Part shown: positions 45,686-53,915 of the stretch, in pieces
How the letters are laid out: each line of letters opens with the position of its first letter
Numbering within the stretch: the stretch's first letter is position 1
Assembly (NCBI GenBank): GCA_027625095.1
Contig: JAQBXN010000035.1
Location: forward strand, 1 to 64,000
Reading direction: 5' to 3'
DNA length: 64,000 nt
From: Planctomycetota bacterium
Lineage (GTDB): Bacteria > Planctomycetota > PUPC01 > JACPCR01
Translations under genes and position numbers: made by a program
Notes under the pieces: model-generated
Told to the model about the DNA's origin: nothing
Seen by the model: the letters and a program-made list of their open reading frames with translations, nothing else
Databases searched by the model: none

Positions 45686-46540
45686 ATGAAACTCGTTACA
45701 TACGAAATTGACGGCAAGCGAAAAGTGGGCGCACAGGTGGATGGCGAGGTCGTGGATCTCACCGCAGGCGATGAAAGCATCCCCGGAAACATGCGTTGTT
45801 TCCTCGGTGGAGGAGAGGCCACGCTCGCCGCAGCAAAAGCTGTTATAGACAGCGGTGAACACCGCGTGGCTGACTCTGCAGTGACCATCAAAGCGCCGAT
45901 TTACAATCCTGAGAAGGTCATCTGTGTCGGGCTCAATTATGCCGACCACGCGGCGGAAAGCGGTATGGCACCGCCTCCAGAGCCGGTGCTCTTCTGCAAG
46001 TTTCCAAACGCCATCATCGGGCCGAACGAAGTCATCCAACTGCCTCACGAAAGTAATGAGCCCGACTACGAGGTAGAGATGGTGATCGTCATCGGCAAAG
46101 CAGGCCGCCGCATTGCCAAAGAAAATGCGATGCAGCACGTTGCCGGCTACACGGTCGGACACGATGTCAGCGCACGCGACTGGCAGCTCAAGAAGCCCGG
46201 CGGCCAATGGATGATGGGTAAGACCTTCGATACGTTCGCCCCAATCGGGCCGGCCATCGTTACCCCGGACGAGATCTCTGACCCGCATAACCTCGGCATT
46301 CGATTGTTTCTAAATGGCGTGGCAATGCAGGATTCGACCACGGCGCAGCTCATCTTCAAGACCGACGAACTCATCGCCTACATTTCCCAAGTCGTCACCT
46401 TGCAGCCGGGCGACCTGATTTTTACGGGCACTCCCCCGGGGGTTGGCTTCGCCAAGAAACCGCCATTGTTTCTCAAAGCAGGGGACCACTGTGTCTGCGA
46501 AGTCGACGAGATCGGCCGCTTGGAAAATCCGGTGGAGTAA
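45686..46540 (+). CDS. Fumarylacetoacetate-hydrolase family enzyme
   Basis: 284 residues from the ATG at 45686, with GAGGAGA five bases ahead. The N-terminal part (KLVTYEIDGKRKVGAQVDGE) is the lid domain. ICVGLNYADHAAESG, PNEVIQLP and DYEVEMVIVIGK, with Glu metal ligands, mark the catalytic core, and GYTVGHDVSARDWQ and GDLIFTGTPPGVGF complete it. Members hydrolyse or hydrate 2-keto-acids such as 2,4-diketo-3-deoxy-fuconate or acylpyruvates. The following gene encodes a sugar-acid dehydratase, 79 bases later. A dehydratase followed by an FAH enzyme suits a 2-keto-3-deoxy-sugar-acid route, but this is an inference. Confidence 0.88.
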   Translation: MKLVTYEIDGKRKVGAQVDGEVVDLTAGDESIPGNMRCFLGGGEATLAAAKAVIDSGEHRVADSAVTIKAPIYNPEKVICVGLNYADHAAESGMAPPPEPVLFCKFPNAIIGPNEVIQLPHESNEPDYEVEMVIVIGKAGRRIAKENAMQHVAGYTVGHDVSARDWQLKKPGGQWMMGKTFDTFAPIGPAIVTPDEISDPHNLGIRLFLNGVAMQDSTTAQLIFKTDELIAYISQVVTLQPGDLIFTGTPPGVGFAKKPPLFLKAGDHCVCEVDEIGRLENPVE

Positions 46541-46619
46541 ATCGACAAATACCATCAAGACTGATAACGACGGCTCTGCACCATGCAGGGCCGTTCTTTT
46601 GACCCGACTTTGAATAGCA

Positions 46620-47753
46620 ATGAAAATCACCGACATCAAGACATTCCCCATTTATCACGGCAGCCGAAATTACTTGACCATCAAGGTAGAGACGGACGAG
46701 GGCATCTACGGTCTTGGCGAATACGGGCTCACATGGAAAGAGCTGGCCGGCATCGGTGTCATCGAGCAGGTAAAGCGCGACCTCATTGGTAAAGATCCGC
46801 ATAACATTGAACAAATCTGGCAGGAGCTGTTCCGTGGGTATTTCTTTCCCGGTGGCCGCATCAACATGGCTGCCCAGAGCGCCATTGATATTGCCCTCTG
46901 GGATATCAAAGGCAAAGCGCTCGGCCAGCCGGTACACATGCTGCTCGGCGGCCAGCTCCGTGACAAAGTTCCCTGCTACACAGGCATTGGCGGCTCACCC
47001 GAACAGGCCGCCAGGTCGGCCAAAGAGAAAGTTGCCCAGGGCTGGAAGTTCCTCCGGATGGGCTTGCCTGATAGAAAGACGATCCTCGATGCCAGCGCGG
47101 CAGTCCGCGACGCCGTTGAAATGGTGGCCGCAGTAAGGGAGGCGGTTGGCGAGGAGATTGAATTGTGTATTGACGTGCACACTCGGCTTGATCCACCGGA
47201 TACGATTCGGCTTGGACGACAGCTTGAACAATTCAATATGTATTTCATTGAGGACCCGCTTCGCTGCGAAAATCCGCAGTCGTATCGTCACGTCCGCAAT
47301 CATGTGAGTTGTCCGCTCGCGATCGGTGAACAGATGGCAACGAAGTGGGAGTTCAGGCAACTCATCGAGGAAGAACTCATGGATTACGCCCGAATCGATC
47401 TGTGCATCGTCGGCGGGCTGACCGAAGCCAGGAAAATCGCCAACTGGTGTGAAACACACTACATCAAGATCGTTCCACATAATCCCCTCGGCCCGATATC
47501 CGCCGCGGCTTGCCTGCATCTTGATCTGGCAACGGATAATTTTGGTGTGCAGGAAGGAGGGCTGGTGGGCAACACCGTGATGACAGACATCTTCCCGGTG
47601 CAAGTGCCATATGAAAGTGGCCATCTTTTGCCGCCCGGGCGCCCCGGACTCGGTGTCGAGATGGATGACGAGGCCGCACTCGCCGCCTGTGATACGACTA
47701 CAGCTCAGTCACCACGCCTGAAGCGATCTGATGGTTCGTTCACGAACTGGTAG
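46620..47753 (+). CDS. Enolase-superfamily sugar-acid dehydratase (galactonate dehydratase-like)
   Basis: 377 residues. The N-terminal cap (KITDIKTFPIYHGSRNYLTI) leads to the barrel. Metal ligands are the aspartate in CIDVHTRLDP, E in FIEDPLRC and E in IGEQMATKW. HNPLGPISAAACLHL carries the catalytic histidine. The D-x-H-x-R (DVHTRLD) motif is close to D-galactonate/mannonate dehydratases of the MR subgroup. It would dehydrate a sugar acid to a 2-keto-3-deoxy acid. The substrate is not certain. It follows the FAH gene and ends 14 bases inside the antisense hypothetical gene. Confidence 0.85.
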   Translation: MKITDIKTFPIYHGSRNYLTIKVETDEGIYGLGEYGLTWKELAGIGVIEQVKRDLIGKDPHNIEQIWQELFRGYFFPGGRINMAAQSAIDIALWDIKGKALGQPVHMLLGGQLRDKVPCYTGIGGSPEQAARSAKEKVAQGWKFLRMGLPDRKTILDASAAVRDAVEMVAAVREAVGEEIELCIDVHTRLDPPDTIRLGRQLEQFNMYFIEDPLRCENPQSYRHVRNHVSCPLAIGEQMATKWEFRQLIEEELMDYARIDLCIVGGLTEARKIANWCETHYIKIVPHNPLGPISAAACLHLDLATDNFGVQEGGLVGNTVMTDIFPVQVPYESGHLLPPGRPGLGVEMDDEAALAACDTTTAQSPRLKRSDGSFTNW

Positions 47754-48042
47754 AGGGCATTTCATCCAGATCGTCTGCATCCAGGGTGAAATGCCCGGTG
47801 GACATATTCCCCCCCTTTATCTGGACTTGATATCTCTGTGAAGCAGATTCAAGGACTATGAGCAGGGAGTCTTTTGACTTCACATATTTGGGAGGGGTAA
47901 CCAGGGGCCCAGTGTTGAAACTGGATCCGCTTACGCTCTGCTGGCCCGGCTTCTGAATCTCATTCTTGACCTCGGTCATGTTGCCATCATTGGCTACGGA
48001 GACTATGTGTCCTTCAGAGAGAGTTATCGAAAAGGTGTACAT
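47740..48042 (-). CDS. Small hypothetical protein
   Basis: 100 residues from ATG at 48042 (MYTFSITLSEGHIVSVANDG). No family is recognised. The sequence is hydrophilic, with beta-forming segments (SLLIVLESASQRYQVQIKGG) and an acidic end (DADDLDEMPSTSS). It overlaps the end of the dehydratase gene by 14 bases on the other strand. It may be real because the overlap is short, but expression is unproven. Confidence 0.4.
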   Translation of the reverse strand: MYTFSITLSEGHIVSVANDGNMTEVKNEIQKPGQQSVSGSSFNTGPLVTPPKYVKSKDSLLIVLESASQRYQVQIKGGNMSTGHFTLDADDLDEMPSTSS

Positions 48043-48253
48043 GCTAAATCTCTTAATAGGCAAAGGTCATAATATTTATACTCTAACTGTTCGATATTTT
48101 GAAGGACTTTCTTCAAAGTCAGTGAAATCATCACAACGGAAATCTGCGTCCATAGTGCCTTCCTTGACACTTAAAGCAGCATCTGTTAATTTTCGCCCCG
48201 GATTGACCCTAACCCCTAAAGAACAAAATAGTTCCGTTTCTGGAGGAATCTCA

Positions 48254-48616
48254 ATGCAGACCGACTCAAAGGTATTCCGTGTTGTCGCCATAGGCTTGCT
48301 GGCCGCTTTGGTTTCCATCTGCACGGTAGACACACCCGTCTTCGCCAAGCGGACCGGCCCCATGACCAAAATGGGCCGTGGCCTTAAGAATATCGCTGTG
48401 GCGATACTCGATGTCCCGGCAACTATTGGACGTGCAGCTCACGAAGACTCCATCTGGTACGCATTGCTGCTGGGGCCGTTCGAGGGGATTGGCAATGGCT
48501 TAACCCGGGCAGTTGCAGGCTTTCTGGAAGTCGTCTCTTCCCCTTTCCCGCGATACGATCGCCCTCTCTATGACAGACGACTCGGGGAGTCGCCAATCGG
48601 CCGCTACGACAGGTGA
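48254..48616 (+). CDS. Exosortase system-associated protein, TIGR04073-like
   Basis: 120 residues from ATG at 48254, with TGGAGGA six bases upstream. Upstream frame to 47966 is discarded because it lacks any such site. A signal peptide or membrane helix (VFRVVAIGLLAALVSICTVD) precedes GRGLKNIAVAILDVPATIG and GPFEGIGNGLTRAVAGFLEV, in the arrangement of the TIGR04073 family, found with exosortase systems in Verrucomicrobia and relatives. Its role is unknown. No exosortase gene or PEP-CTERM protein was spotted nearby. A strong terminator follows at 48639. Confidence 0.75.
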   Translation: MQTDSKVFRVVAIGLLAALVSICTVDTPVFAKRTGPMTKMGRGLKNIAVAILDVPATIGRAAHEDSIWYALLLGPFEGIGNGLTRAVAGFLEVVSSPFPRYDRPLYDRRLGESPIGRYDR

Positions 48617-48638
48617 CCGCTGAACACCCAAAATTTCA

Positions 48639-48673
48639 GGCTGCAGACAGAGATGTCTGCAGCCTTTTTTTTT
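48639..48673 (+). terminator. Rho-independent terminator
   Basis: GGCTGCAGACA and TGTCTGCAGCC pair perfectly over 11 bases around the loop GAGA, and nine T residues follow. It ends the TIGR04073-like gene. Confidence 0.95.
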
Positions 48674-48696
48674 GACGTTCTTTTTCTTAGACTGCT

Positions 48697-50091
48697 GTGG
48701 CGCTGTTCCTTTCACCTTTCCGTAATTCGGAGAATCACTTGCTCGACAATCGACCATATACATTCGACAGAGTCTTCCGAATTTTCGTGGCCATCCTGGC
48801 GGTCTATGGCATTTACTGGCTCTTGACTTATCTGAGCGAAGCGCTCGTGCCCTTTGCGGTGGCGTTTCTGTTGGCATATCTGCTCAATCCGATTGTGACT
48901 CTTGTGCAGCGAAAAATTACTCACCGTGCCGCGGCTGTCGGGGTGACACTGGCCGGTGTGCTCGTCATTTGTCTGCTCGGTCTTCTGGCATTGATTCCGA
49001 TGGTGACGAACGAAATGCGCAACATGGCATCCATCGTCAGAAAAGTCTCCGCGGATAACGAGATCGGCGACAAGATTCAGAAGGCATTCAAATTCGGAAG
49101 AAACGTTGGTGGGACTGAAAAGAACGGGGCTAGCAGTGGTGACGGAGTTCAGGGCGCCAACCAGGATTCACCAGAAAACACAGGTGCTGGTAAAGAGACG
49201 GCAGAGAGTTTGCCTGACCAGGCCCCTCATCGTCCGCTATCCGAAGTGCTTGCCGAACGATTACAGGAAGACCTTCAGAATTATTTTGAAAAGGGAGGCT
49301 TGCTGAAATTGCTCGAAGACGCGGATATTACGGCGATTGCTCAGATGGCGTTCCATAAACTACTGCCGGGCGCACAGGGATTATTCCGTGGCGCGATCAG
49401 CCTGCTGGCCGGGCTGGCGGGTCTGCTGGTCATCTTCCTTTACTTGATTTTCATGCTGCTCGAGTATCAACGAGTGAAAGGGGAATGGGAGACCCTGATC
49501 CCGCCTCGCTTCAAGGAGCCGATTCTTGTTTTCGTAAAGGAATTTGATGTGGCGATGAGCCGGCACTTCAGGGCTCAGGCTGTTGTTGCAGTGCTTGTAG
49601 GTCTGTTCTTCGCGGCTGGTTTCGTGATGATTGGGTTGCCGATGGGGATCTTGCTCGGGCTGTTCGTGGGGCTGCTTAATATGGTTCCATATCTTCAGAT
49701 TCTGGGCGTCATCCCGGCCGCATTACTTGCTGTTATGAAAGCGCTGCAAACAGACGGGAATATCTGGTGGCAACTGCTTCTCGTCCTGATGGTGTTTGGT
49801 GTGGTGCAACTCATTCAGGATGGTCTGCTCACCCCCAAGATCATGGGGGATGTTACCGGGATGAGTCCGGCGATGATCCTGCTGAGCATATCGGTCTGGG
49901 GCAAGCTCCTCGGTTTTCTGGGCCTGGTCATCGCGCTCCCGATGACCTGCCTGACGCTGGCGTACTATCGGCGGGTAATTTCCGCTCTAATGGCAGAGGA
50001 GGAGGCTGAGAGGGCTCCCCCCGAGAAGCCCTCGGAAGGGATTAAGAGGAACAGGGCTGAAGAGCGCGCAGAATCCGGGGTGGGGGATTAA
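48697..50091 (+). CDS. AI-2E/PerM-family transporter
   Basis: 464 residues from a GTG. Membrane helices at about 28-50, 55-75 and 88-108 and a block near 215-430 carry the family segments: AFLLAYLLNPIVTLVQRKI near the start, and the GLLNMVPYLQILGVIPAALL and QLIQDGLLTPKIMGDVTGMS region in the second half. A long hydrophilic insert (about 125-195, with GTEKNGASSGDGVQGANQDS) is not typical and probably faces the cytoplasm or periplasm. The C-terminal tail is charged. Members move small signals or ions. The substrate is unknown. The true start might instead be the TTG at 48739. Confidence 0.85.
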   Translation: MALFLSPFRNSENHLLDNRPYTFDRVFRIFVAILAVYGIYWLLTYLSEALVPFAVAFLLAYLLNPIVTLVQRKITHRAAAVGVTLAGVLVICLLGLLALIPMVTNEMRNMASIVRKVSADNEIGDKIQKAFKFGRNVGGTEKNGASSGDGVQGANQDSPENTGAGKETAESLPDQAPHRPLSEVLAERLQEDLQNYFEKGGLLKLLEDADITAIAQMAFHKLLPGAQGLFRGAISLLAGLAGLLVIFLYLIFMLLEYQRVKGEWETLIPPRFKEPILVFVKEFDVAMSRHFRAQAVVAVLVGLFFAAGFVMIGLPMGILLGLFVGLLNMVPYLQILGVIPAALLAVMKALQTDGNIWWQLLLVLMVFGVVQLIQDGLLTPKIMGDVTGMSPAMILLSISVWGKLLGFLGLVIALPMTCLTLAYYRRVISALMAEEEAERAPPEKPSEGIKRNRAEERAESGVGD

Positions 50092-50195
50092 AGTCTCAAG
50101 ATGGAAATTCTCAACGGCACGGGAATGCCCTGGGACAGCCGAAACTGCTGTTCCAAAGATTCTGAGAGTCGAATCTGAGCCGAAGAAATTACTGC

Positions 50196-50210
50196 GGGCG
50201 TCGAACGCCC
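50196..50210. terminator. Short hairpin between convergent genes
   Basis: GGGCGT and ACGCCC pair across the loop CGA in the 144-base gap between the convergent permease and SppA genes. There is no clear T-run. It may be a terminator for either gene or a dispersed palindrome. Confidence 0.35.
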
Positions 50211-50235
50211 GGCCTGTCTCAGCGTCTGCAGGCCA

Positions 50236-52050
50236 TCACTTCACATCGATGGCGTATGGCATGTGAATCAGGAACTGTCGCTCGGCCAGTTCAAACGCAA
50301 TCTTCACTGTCTGCATGATCGAAGGCGCCAATCGGGCCGGCAGCAGACTTGATAATGAAGGGGCTCTGGTCTCTTCGAATTTTGCGCCGAACATGTCGAA
50401 GATCGTCTTCTTGCGAGGATAAACCATAAGTTCCAGTTTGGTCTCCTGCTTAATGCCGGCATGCTTCTTGGCCAGATTGAGTGCATGCATCAAACCGCCC
50501 GTTTCATCGATCAGTCCGAGCTTCCGGGCGCGCATGCCGGTCCAGACGCGGCCCTGGGCGACCTTATCTACGTCGGCAACAGGCTTATTTCTACCCTCAG
50601 ATACTTTGCTGAGGAAGAGGTCATAGGTCTGCTTCAGCAGTGCATACATGCGGGCTCTCTCTTCTTCGGAGAGTTTGTGATGAGCAGAGAAGAGCCCTGA
50701 GCCTTCCCCTCGCTCGATGACATCCACGTGGGCACCGACAAGTTCGTAAAGTTTGGTGAGGTTAAATTTGCCCCCGATAACCCCAATGGATCCGGTGATG
50801 GAAGCACTGTGCGCTACGATGGCCCGTGCCGGCATCGAGATGTAATAACCACCCGACGCGGCTACATCGGACATGGACACGATCACAGGTTTCACCTTGT
50901 CGGTCTTTTGAACCTCGCGCCAGATCAGGTCGGACGTCACTACGTCACCGCCCGGGCTGTCCACACGCAAGACCACGGCTTTTACCGTCTTGTCGTCCCG
51001 CAATTTTTCGAGAGCCCTTGCCACAGGCTCAGCCGTGATGACCTCATCGCCGCCAAACATTCCACCGGCAGCGCTCGATACAATAGGGCCGACTGCATAA
51101 ACAATTCCCAGCTTTGGGTGCGGCGAGGAACTTGTTCCCGGCGGCTGAGAGATTTGTGTCATGAACCGCATCATTCCACCGATAGTCGAAAAATCCGGAC
51201 GTTCGAAAGCGTCGCCCATGTAATCCGACTTGGAGACGACCTTCATCTTGTCCTTCTTCTCGAGGTCAGTCAGGAAATCATCAAGATAGGCAACTGTCTG
51301 AATCAGTCCAGCCTTCTTCGCTGTATCCGCATGATAAGGGCCGCCATCGAGGAGTTTGCGGAACTGGGCCGGTTTCAGCTCCGTATCACTGCAGACACCA
51401 TCCACATAAGAATTCAGAATATCATCGATCAGTTGCTCCATAGCCTCCCGAGATTCCGGGGACATTTCGTTACGGGTGAAAGGCTCACCCGCAGCCTTGT
51501 AATCGCCAACGTGAATGATTTCCGCCTCGACGCCTATCTTGTCGAAGAGTCCCTTCATAAACGTTACTTCAGCGCGCAGCCCCATTGTCAATAAAAAGCC
51601 GGCCGGAGGCATGATGATCTCGTCCGCTGCGCTGGCCAGGAAATACTCTTTGTTCGTGCCCAGAGGTAGCCAGACCCAGACCTTTTTTCCTGCCTTCCGG
51701 ACCTCTTTGATCATCTCGCGAATCTCCTGGCACTTTGCCCAGCCCGCGCCTACCGGGCTGATGCGCAGCAGAATGCCCTTCACTGATTCATCCTGCTTCA
51801 CCCGCTGGAACAGTGTGAACAGCTCGTACAAATCCGTGGCGGACTCATTGTTTCCGAACATGGAAGGCATGTTTATGCGCTCACTTATGACGCCCTTGAT
51901 AGTCACATCAATAATCTTTCCAGTGTCGCCTGCCGTGGGATTCTCCGGGCCGATTTTTTCCGGTGGCTGATCCGGGGGCAGGTCAGGAGCCTGTTCCGCA
52001 TTGAGCGAGAAACCGATGAAAACCGCCAGCAAAAGAAAAAGACGAGGCAT
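50236..52050 (-). CDS. sppA: Signal peptide peptidase SppA, 67-kDa type
   Basis: 604 residues from the ATG at 52050, with AGGAG seven bases upstream. The N-terminal segment LFLLLAVFIGFSLNA is the membrane anchor or signal. Two S49 domains follow. The first (about 90-300) supplies the general-base lysine in HVGDYKAAGEPF. The second has LRVDSPGGDVV and the nucleophile serine in DVAASGGYYISMPA. This N-K, C-S split is the known arrangement of the 67-kDa SppA. It cleaves leftover signal peptides in the periplasm. Length agrees with the family. It stands alone between convergent genes. Confidence 0.92.
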   Translation of the reverse strand: MPRLFLLLAVFIGFSLNAEQAPDLPPDQPPEKIGPENPTAGDTGKIIDVTIKGVISERINMPSMFGNNESATDLYELFTLFQRVKQDESVKGILLRISPVGAGWAKCQEIREMIKEVRKAGKKVWVWLPLGTNKEYFLASAADEIIMPPAGFLLTMGLRAEVTFMKGLFDKIGVEAEIIHVGDYKAAGEPFTRNEMSPESREAMEQLIDDILNSYVDGVCSDTELKPAQFRKLLDGGPYHADTAKKAGLIQTVAYLDDFLTDLEKKDKMKVVSKSDYMGDAFERPDFSTIGGMMRFMTQISQPPGTSSSPHPKLGIVYAVGPIVSSAAGGMFGGDEVITAEPVARALEKLRDDKTVKAVVLRVDSPGGDVVTSDLIWREVQKTDKVKPVIVSMSDVAASGGYYISMPARAIVAHSASITGSIGVIGGKFNLTKLYELVGAHVDVIERGEGSGLFSAHHKLSEEERARMYALLKQTYDLFLSKVSEGRNKPVADVDKVAQGRVWTGMRARKLGLIDETGGLMHALNLAKKHAGIKQETKLELMVYPRKKTIFDMFGAKFEETRAPSLSSLLPARLAPSIMQTVKIAFELAERQFLIHMPYAIDVK

Positions 52051-52344
52051 ATAGAACTCCTGTTGTGTATTACCGTCCCTGAATGGAGATAGAAGACTCC
52101 AATCAGCAATGAATATCAATGCATGTCGCGATTTGACGAACTGAACTTACCCAAAGAATGCCTCACAATCGATAAATGAACCTTGCTGAGGCCCCAACTA
52201 AAGCTGCTTTCCAAGCGACAAAGGCACCCTAGGATAACAGTTAGGGTCTATTCGGCTCTGTTCGGAATCTGAACTCAGGCCACGTCCCGGGTATGTCCCC
52301 GCGGACCACGATCTGGTGCAAGAGTTCAGTTGAATCATCATTCA

Positions 52345-52385
52345 TAGCGAATGGTAACAAACATGATCGTTAGCGAATGGTAGCA
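52345..52385 (+). repeat. Direct repeat TAGCGAATGGTA at the start of the permease gene
   Basis: Two copies (52345-52359 and 52371-52385) differ in one base, 26 bases apart, and both contain an ATG. The second holds the start codon at 52377; the first ATG (52351) is in another frame. It may be a small duplication, or an operator. The real start might lie downstream, since the ribosome site is poor. Confidence 0.5.
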
Positions 52386-53723
52386 CGTTTTTTTTCAGAT
52401 TATGGAATGCTGGTCGTGCTGCTCCTGCTGTGCGCTTATTACAGTTGCGCGACATTGAATGAACAGCACCCGACGGGGGAGAGTGGCGCTAAGATTCTCG
52501 TGGTCCAGATTACGAAAGAATTTGGCTCAAGCTCGTCGGTTCTGGTCGTGGCAGGGAGTAATCAGGAGGACGTGCTTTTTGTGAAGACCGTGGTCAGTGA
52601 TCTCAGGGCGCTTGGTTTTAGGGTCCTTGAGGCAGTAAACGGTCAACCGGTGGACGCTCGGCGGGCAATCAAAAAGCAGGTCGACGATGGATCCACTATC
52701 GACATCATTGCCTGCAATCAGGTAACTGGGGCGTGGGGTGTGTTTGACAATCTGGGCACGAAATTCCCAACGCTCACGAAAACAAAGCTCGTCATCCCAA
52801 ACAGCTACTGGTGGCCTGACTTCCTCAAGAGCGACAACATTTTGAATGTCGCCAATCAAATTGTGGTGATCGCCATCATTGCAGTCGGAATGACCATGGT
52901 GATCATTACCGGAGGCATCGATCTTTCGGTTGGCAGCCTGATAGCGCTTTCCGCAGTCTTTACAGCCTTGCTGATTCGCGATTATGGAGGCGCGACTGAA
53001 GCTTCTGCGCCGGCGATGGTCTTGAGCTGTATTGGCGCCATCATCATGTGCGCTTTGATGGGGGCTTTTTCAGGAACGATGGTGACGGTGTTCAAGATCC
53101 CGCCGTTCATCGTCACCCTCGCCATGATGCTCGTGGCGAGCGGGCTGGCATTTCTCCTCGCGCAAGGCCAGTCGGTCTATCATGTGCCGGACACCTTCAT
53201 CTGGCTGGGCCGTGGGACGACCCTGTGGCGGATTCCGAATGCTGTCGTCTTGATGCTCTTTCTTTATGGGATCGCTCACATTGTCATGACTCGCATGACG
53301 CTTGGCAGATATATCTACGCAGTCGGAGGTAATGTTGAAGCCGCTCGGCTGTCGGGTGTTCCGGTCAGACGAATCCTGCTGATGGTCTATGTCGTGTGCG
53401 GCGCATTGGCGGGATTGGGCGGCGTCGTCATGGCCTCGCAGCTCAAAAGCGGCACGCCCACTTATGGCCTGATGTACGAGCTCTATGTCATCGCGGCGGT
53501 TGTGGTCGGCGGCACCTCGCTTTCCGGAGGAGAAGGCAAGGTCCTCGGCACCCTGATCGGTGCATTTATCATCGGGGTGATTCAGAACGGCATGAACCTG
53601 AGAGGTGTGGAAAGCTACACCCAAAAAGTTGTGCTGGGCCTGGTCATCCTCGGTGCGGTGATGTTGGACATGCTGAAGAAGAGCGCCTGGTTTACGAGAA
53701 AGCTGACTGAGGCCAGTATGTGA
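52377..53723 (+). CDS. Ribose-type ABC transporter permease with an extra soluble domain
   Basis: 448 residues. Helix 1 (about 9-26, GMLVVLLLLCAYYSCATL) is followed by roughly 110 hydrophilic residues (27-150) before helix 2 (VANQIVVIAIIAVGMTMVII). Ordinary RbsC-type permeases have only a short loop there. The rest is standard, with GGIDLSVGSLIALSAV, GRYIYAVGGNVEAARLSGVP and GGTSLSGGEGKVLGTLIGAF. The insert reads like a compact alpha/beta fold (SSSVLVVAGSNQEDVLFVKT, VVSDLRALGFRVLEAVNGQP). No ATPase (RbsA) or binding-protein gene is in the window, so partners lie elsewhere. Substrate is probably a sugar. Confidence 0.8.
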   Translation: MVARFFSDYGMLVVLLLLCAYYSCATLNEQHPTGESGAKILVVQITKEFGSSSSVLVVAGSNQEDVLFVKTVVSDLRALGFRVLEAVNGQPVDARRAIKKQVDDGSTIDIIACNQVTGAWGVFDNLGTKFPTLTKTKLVIPNSYWWPDFLKSDNILNVANQIVVIAIIAVGMTMVIITGGIDLSVGSLIALSAVFTALLIRDYGGATEASAPAMVLSCIGAIIMCALMGAFSGTMVTVFKIPPFIVTLAMMLVASGLAFLLAQGQSVYHVPDTFIWLGRGTTLWRIPNAVVLMLFLYGIAHIVMTRMTLGRYIYAVGGNVEAARLSGVPVRRILLMVYVVCGALAGLGGVVMASQLKSGTPTYGLMYELYVIAAVVVGGTSLSGGEGKVLGTLIGAFIIGVIQNGMNLRGVESYTQKVVLGLVILGAVMLDMLKKSAWFTRKLTEASM

Positions 53724-53915
53724 GGCGCCGAAATCCAGCAGGCGCAGACGGGGGTAACAACCATGCCCCCCTCCTGATCTTGATCGTAATTTCAGATCCC
53801 CGTCTTCCTCCATCTCTGGTCATTCAACCGGCTGAGATCAGCAATGCCAGGTGGGAGCAAAGAATACGAAGGGATTAAAGGTAAGGGCCTGCAGGCCGCC
53901 TCAACAGCGAGGGCC

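Noticed and set aside
47966-48253. N-terminal extension of the TIGR04073-like gene
   Set aside because: The extension lacks a ribosome site and family similarity. The ATG at 48254 has TGGAGGA and begins a signal segment.
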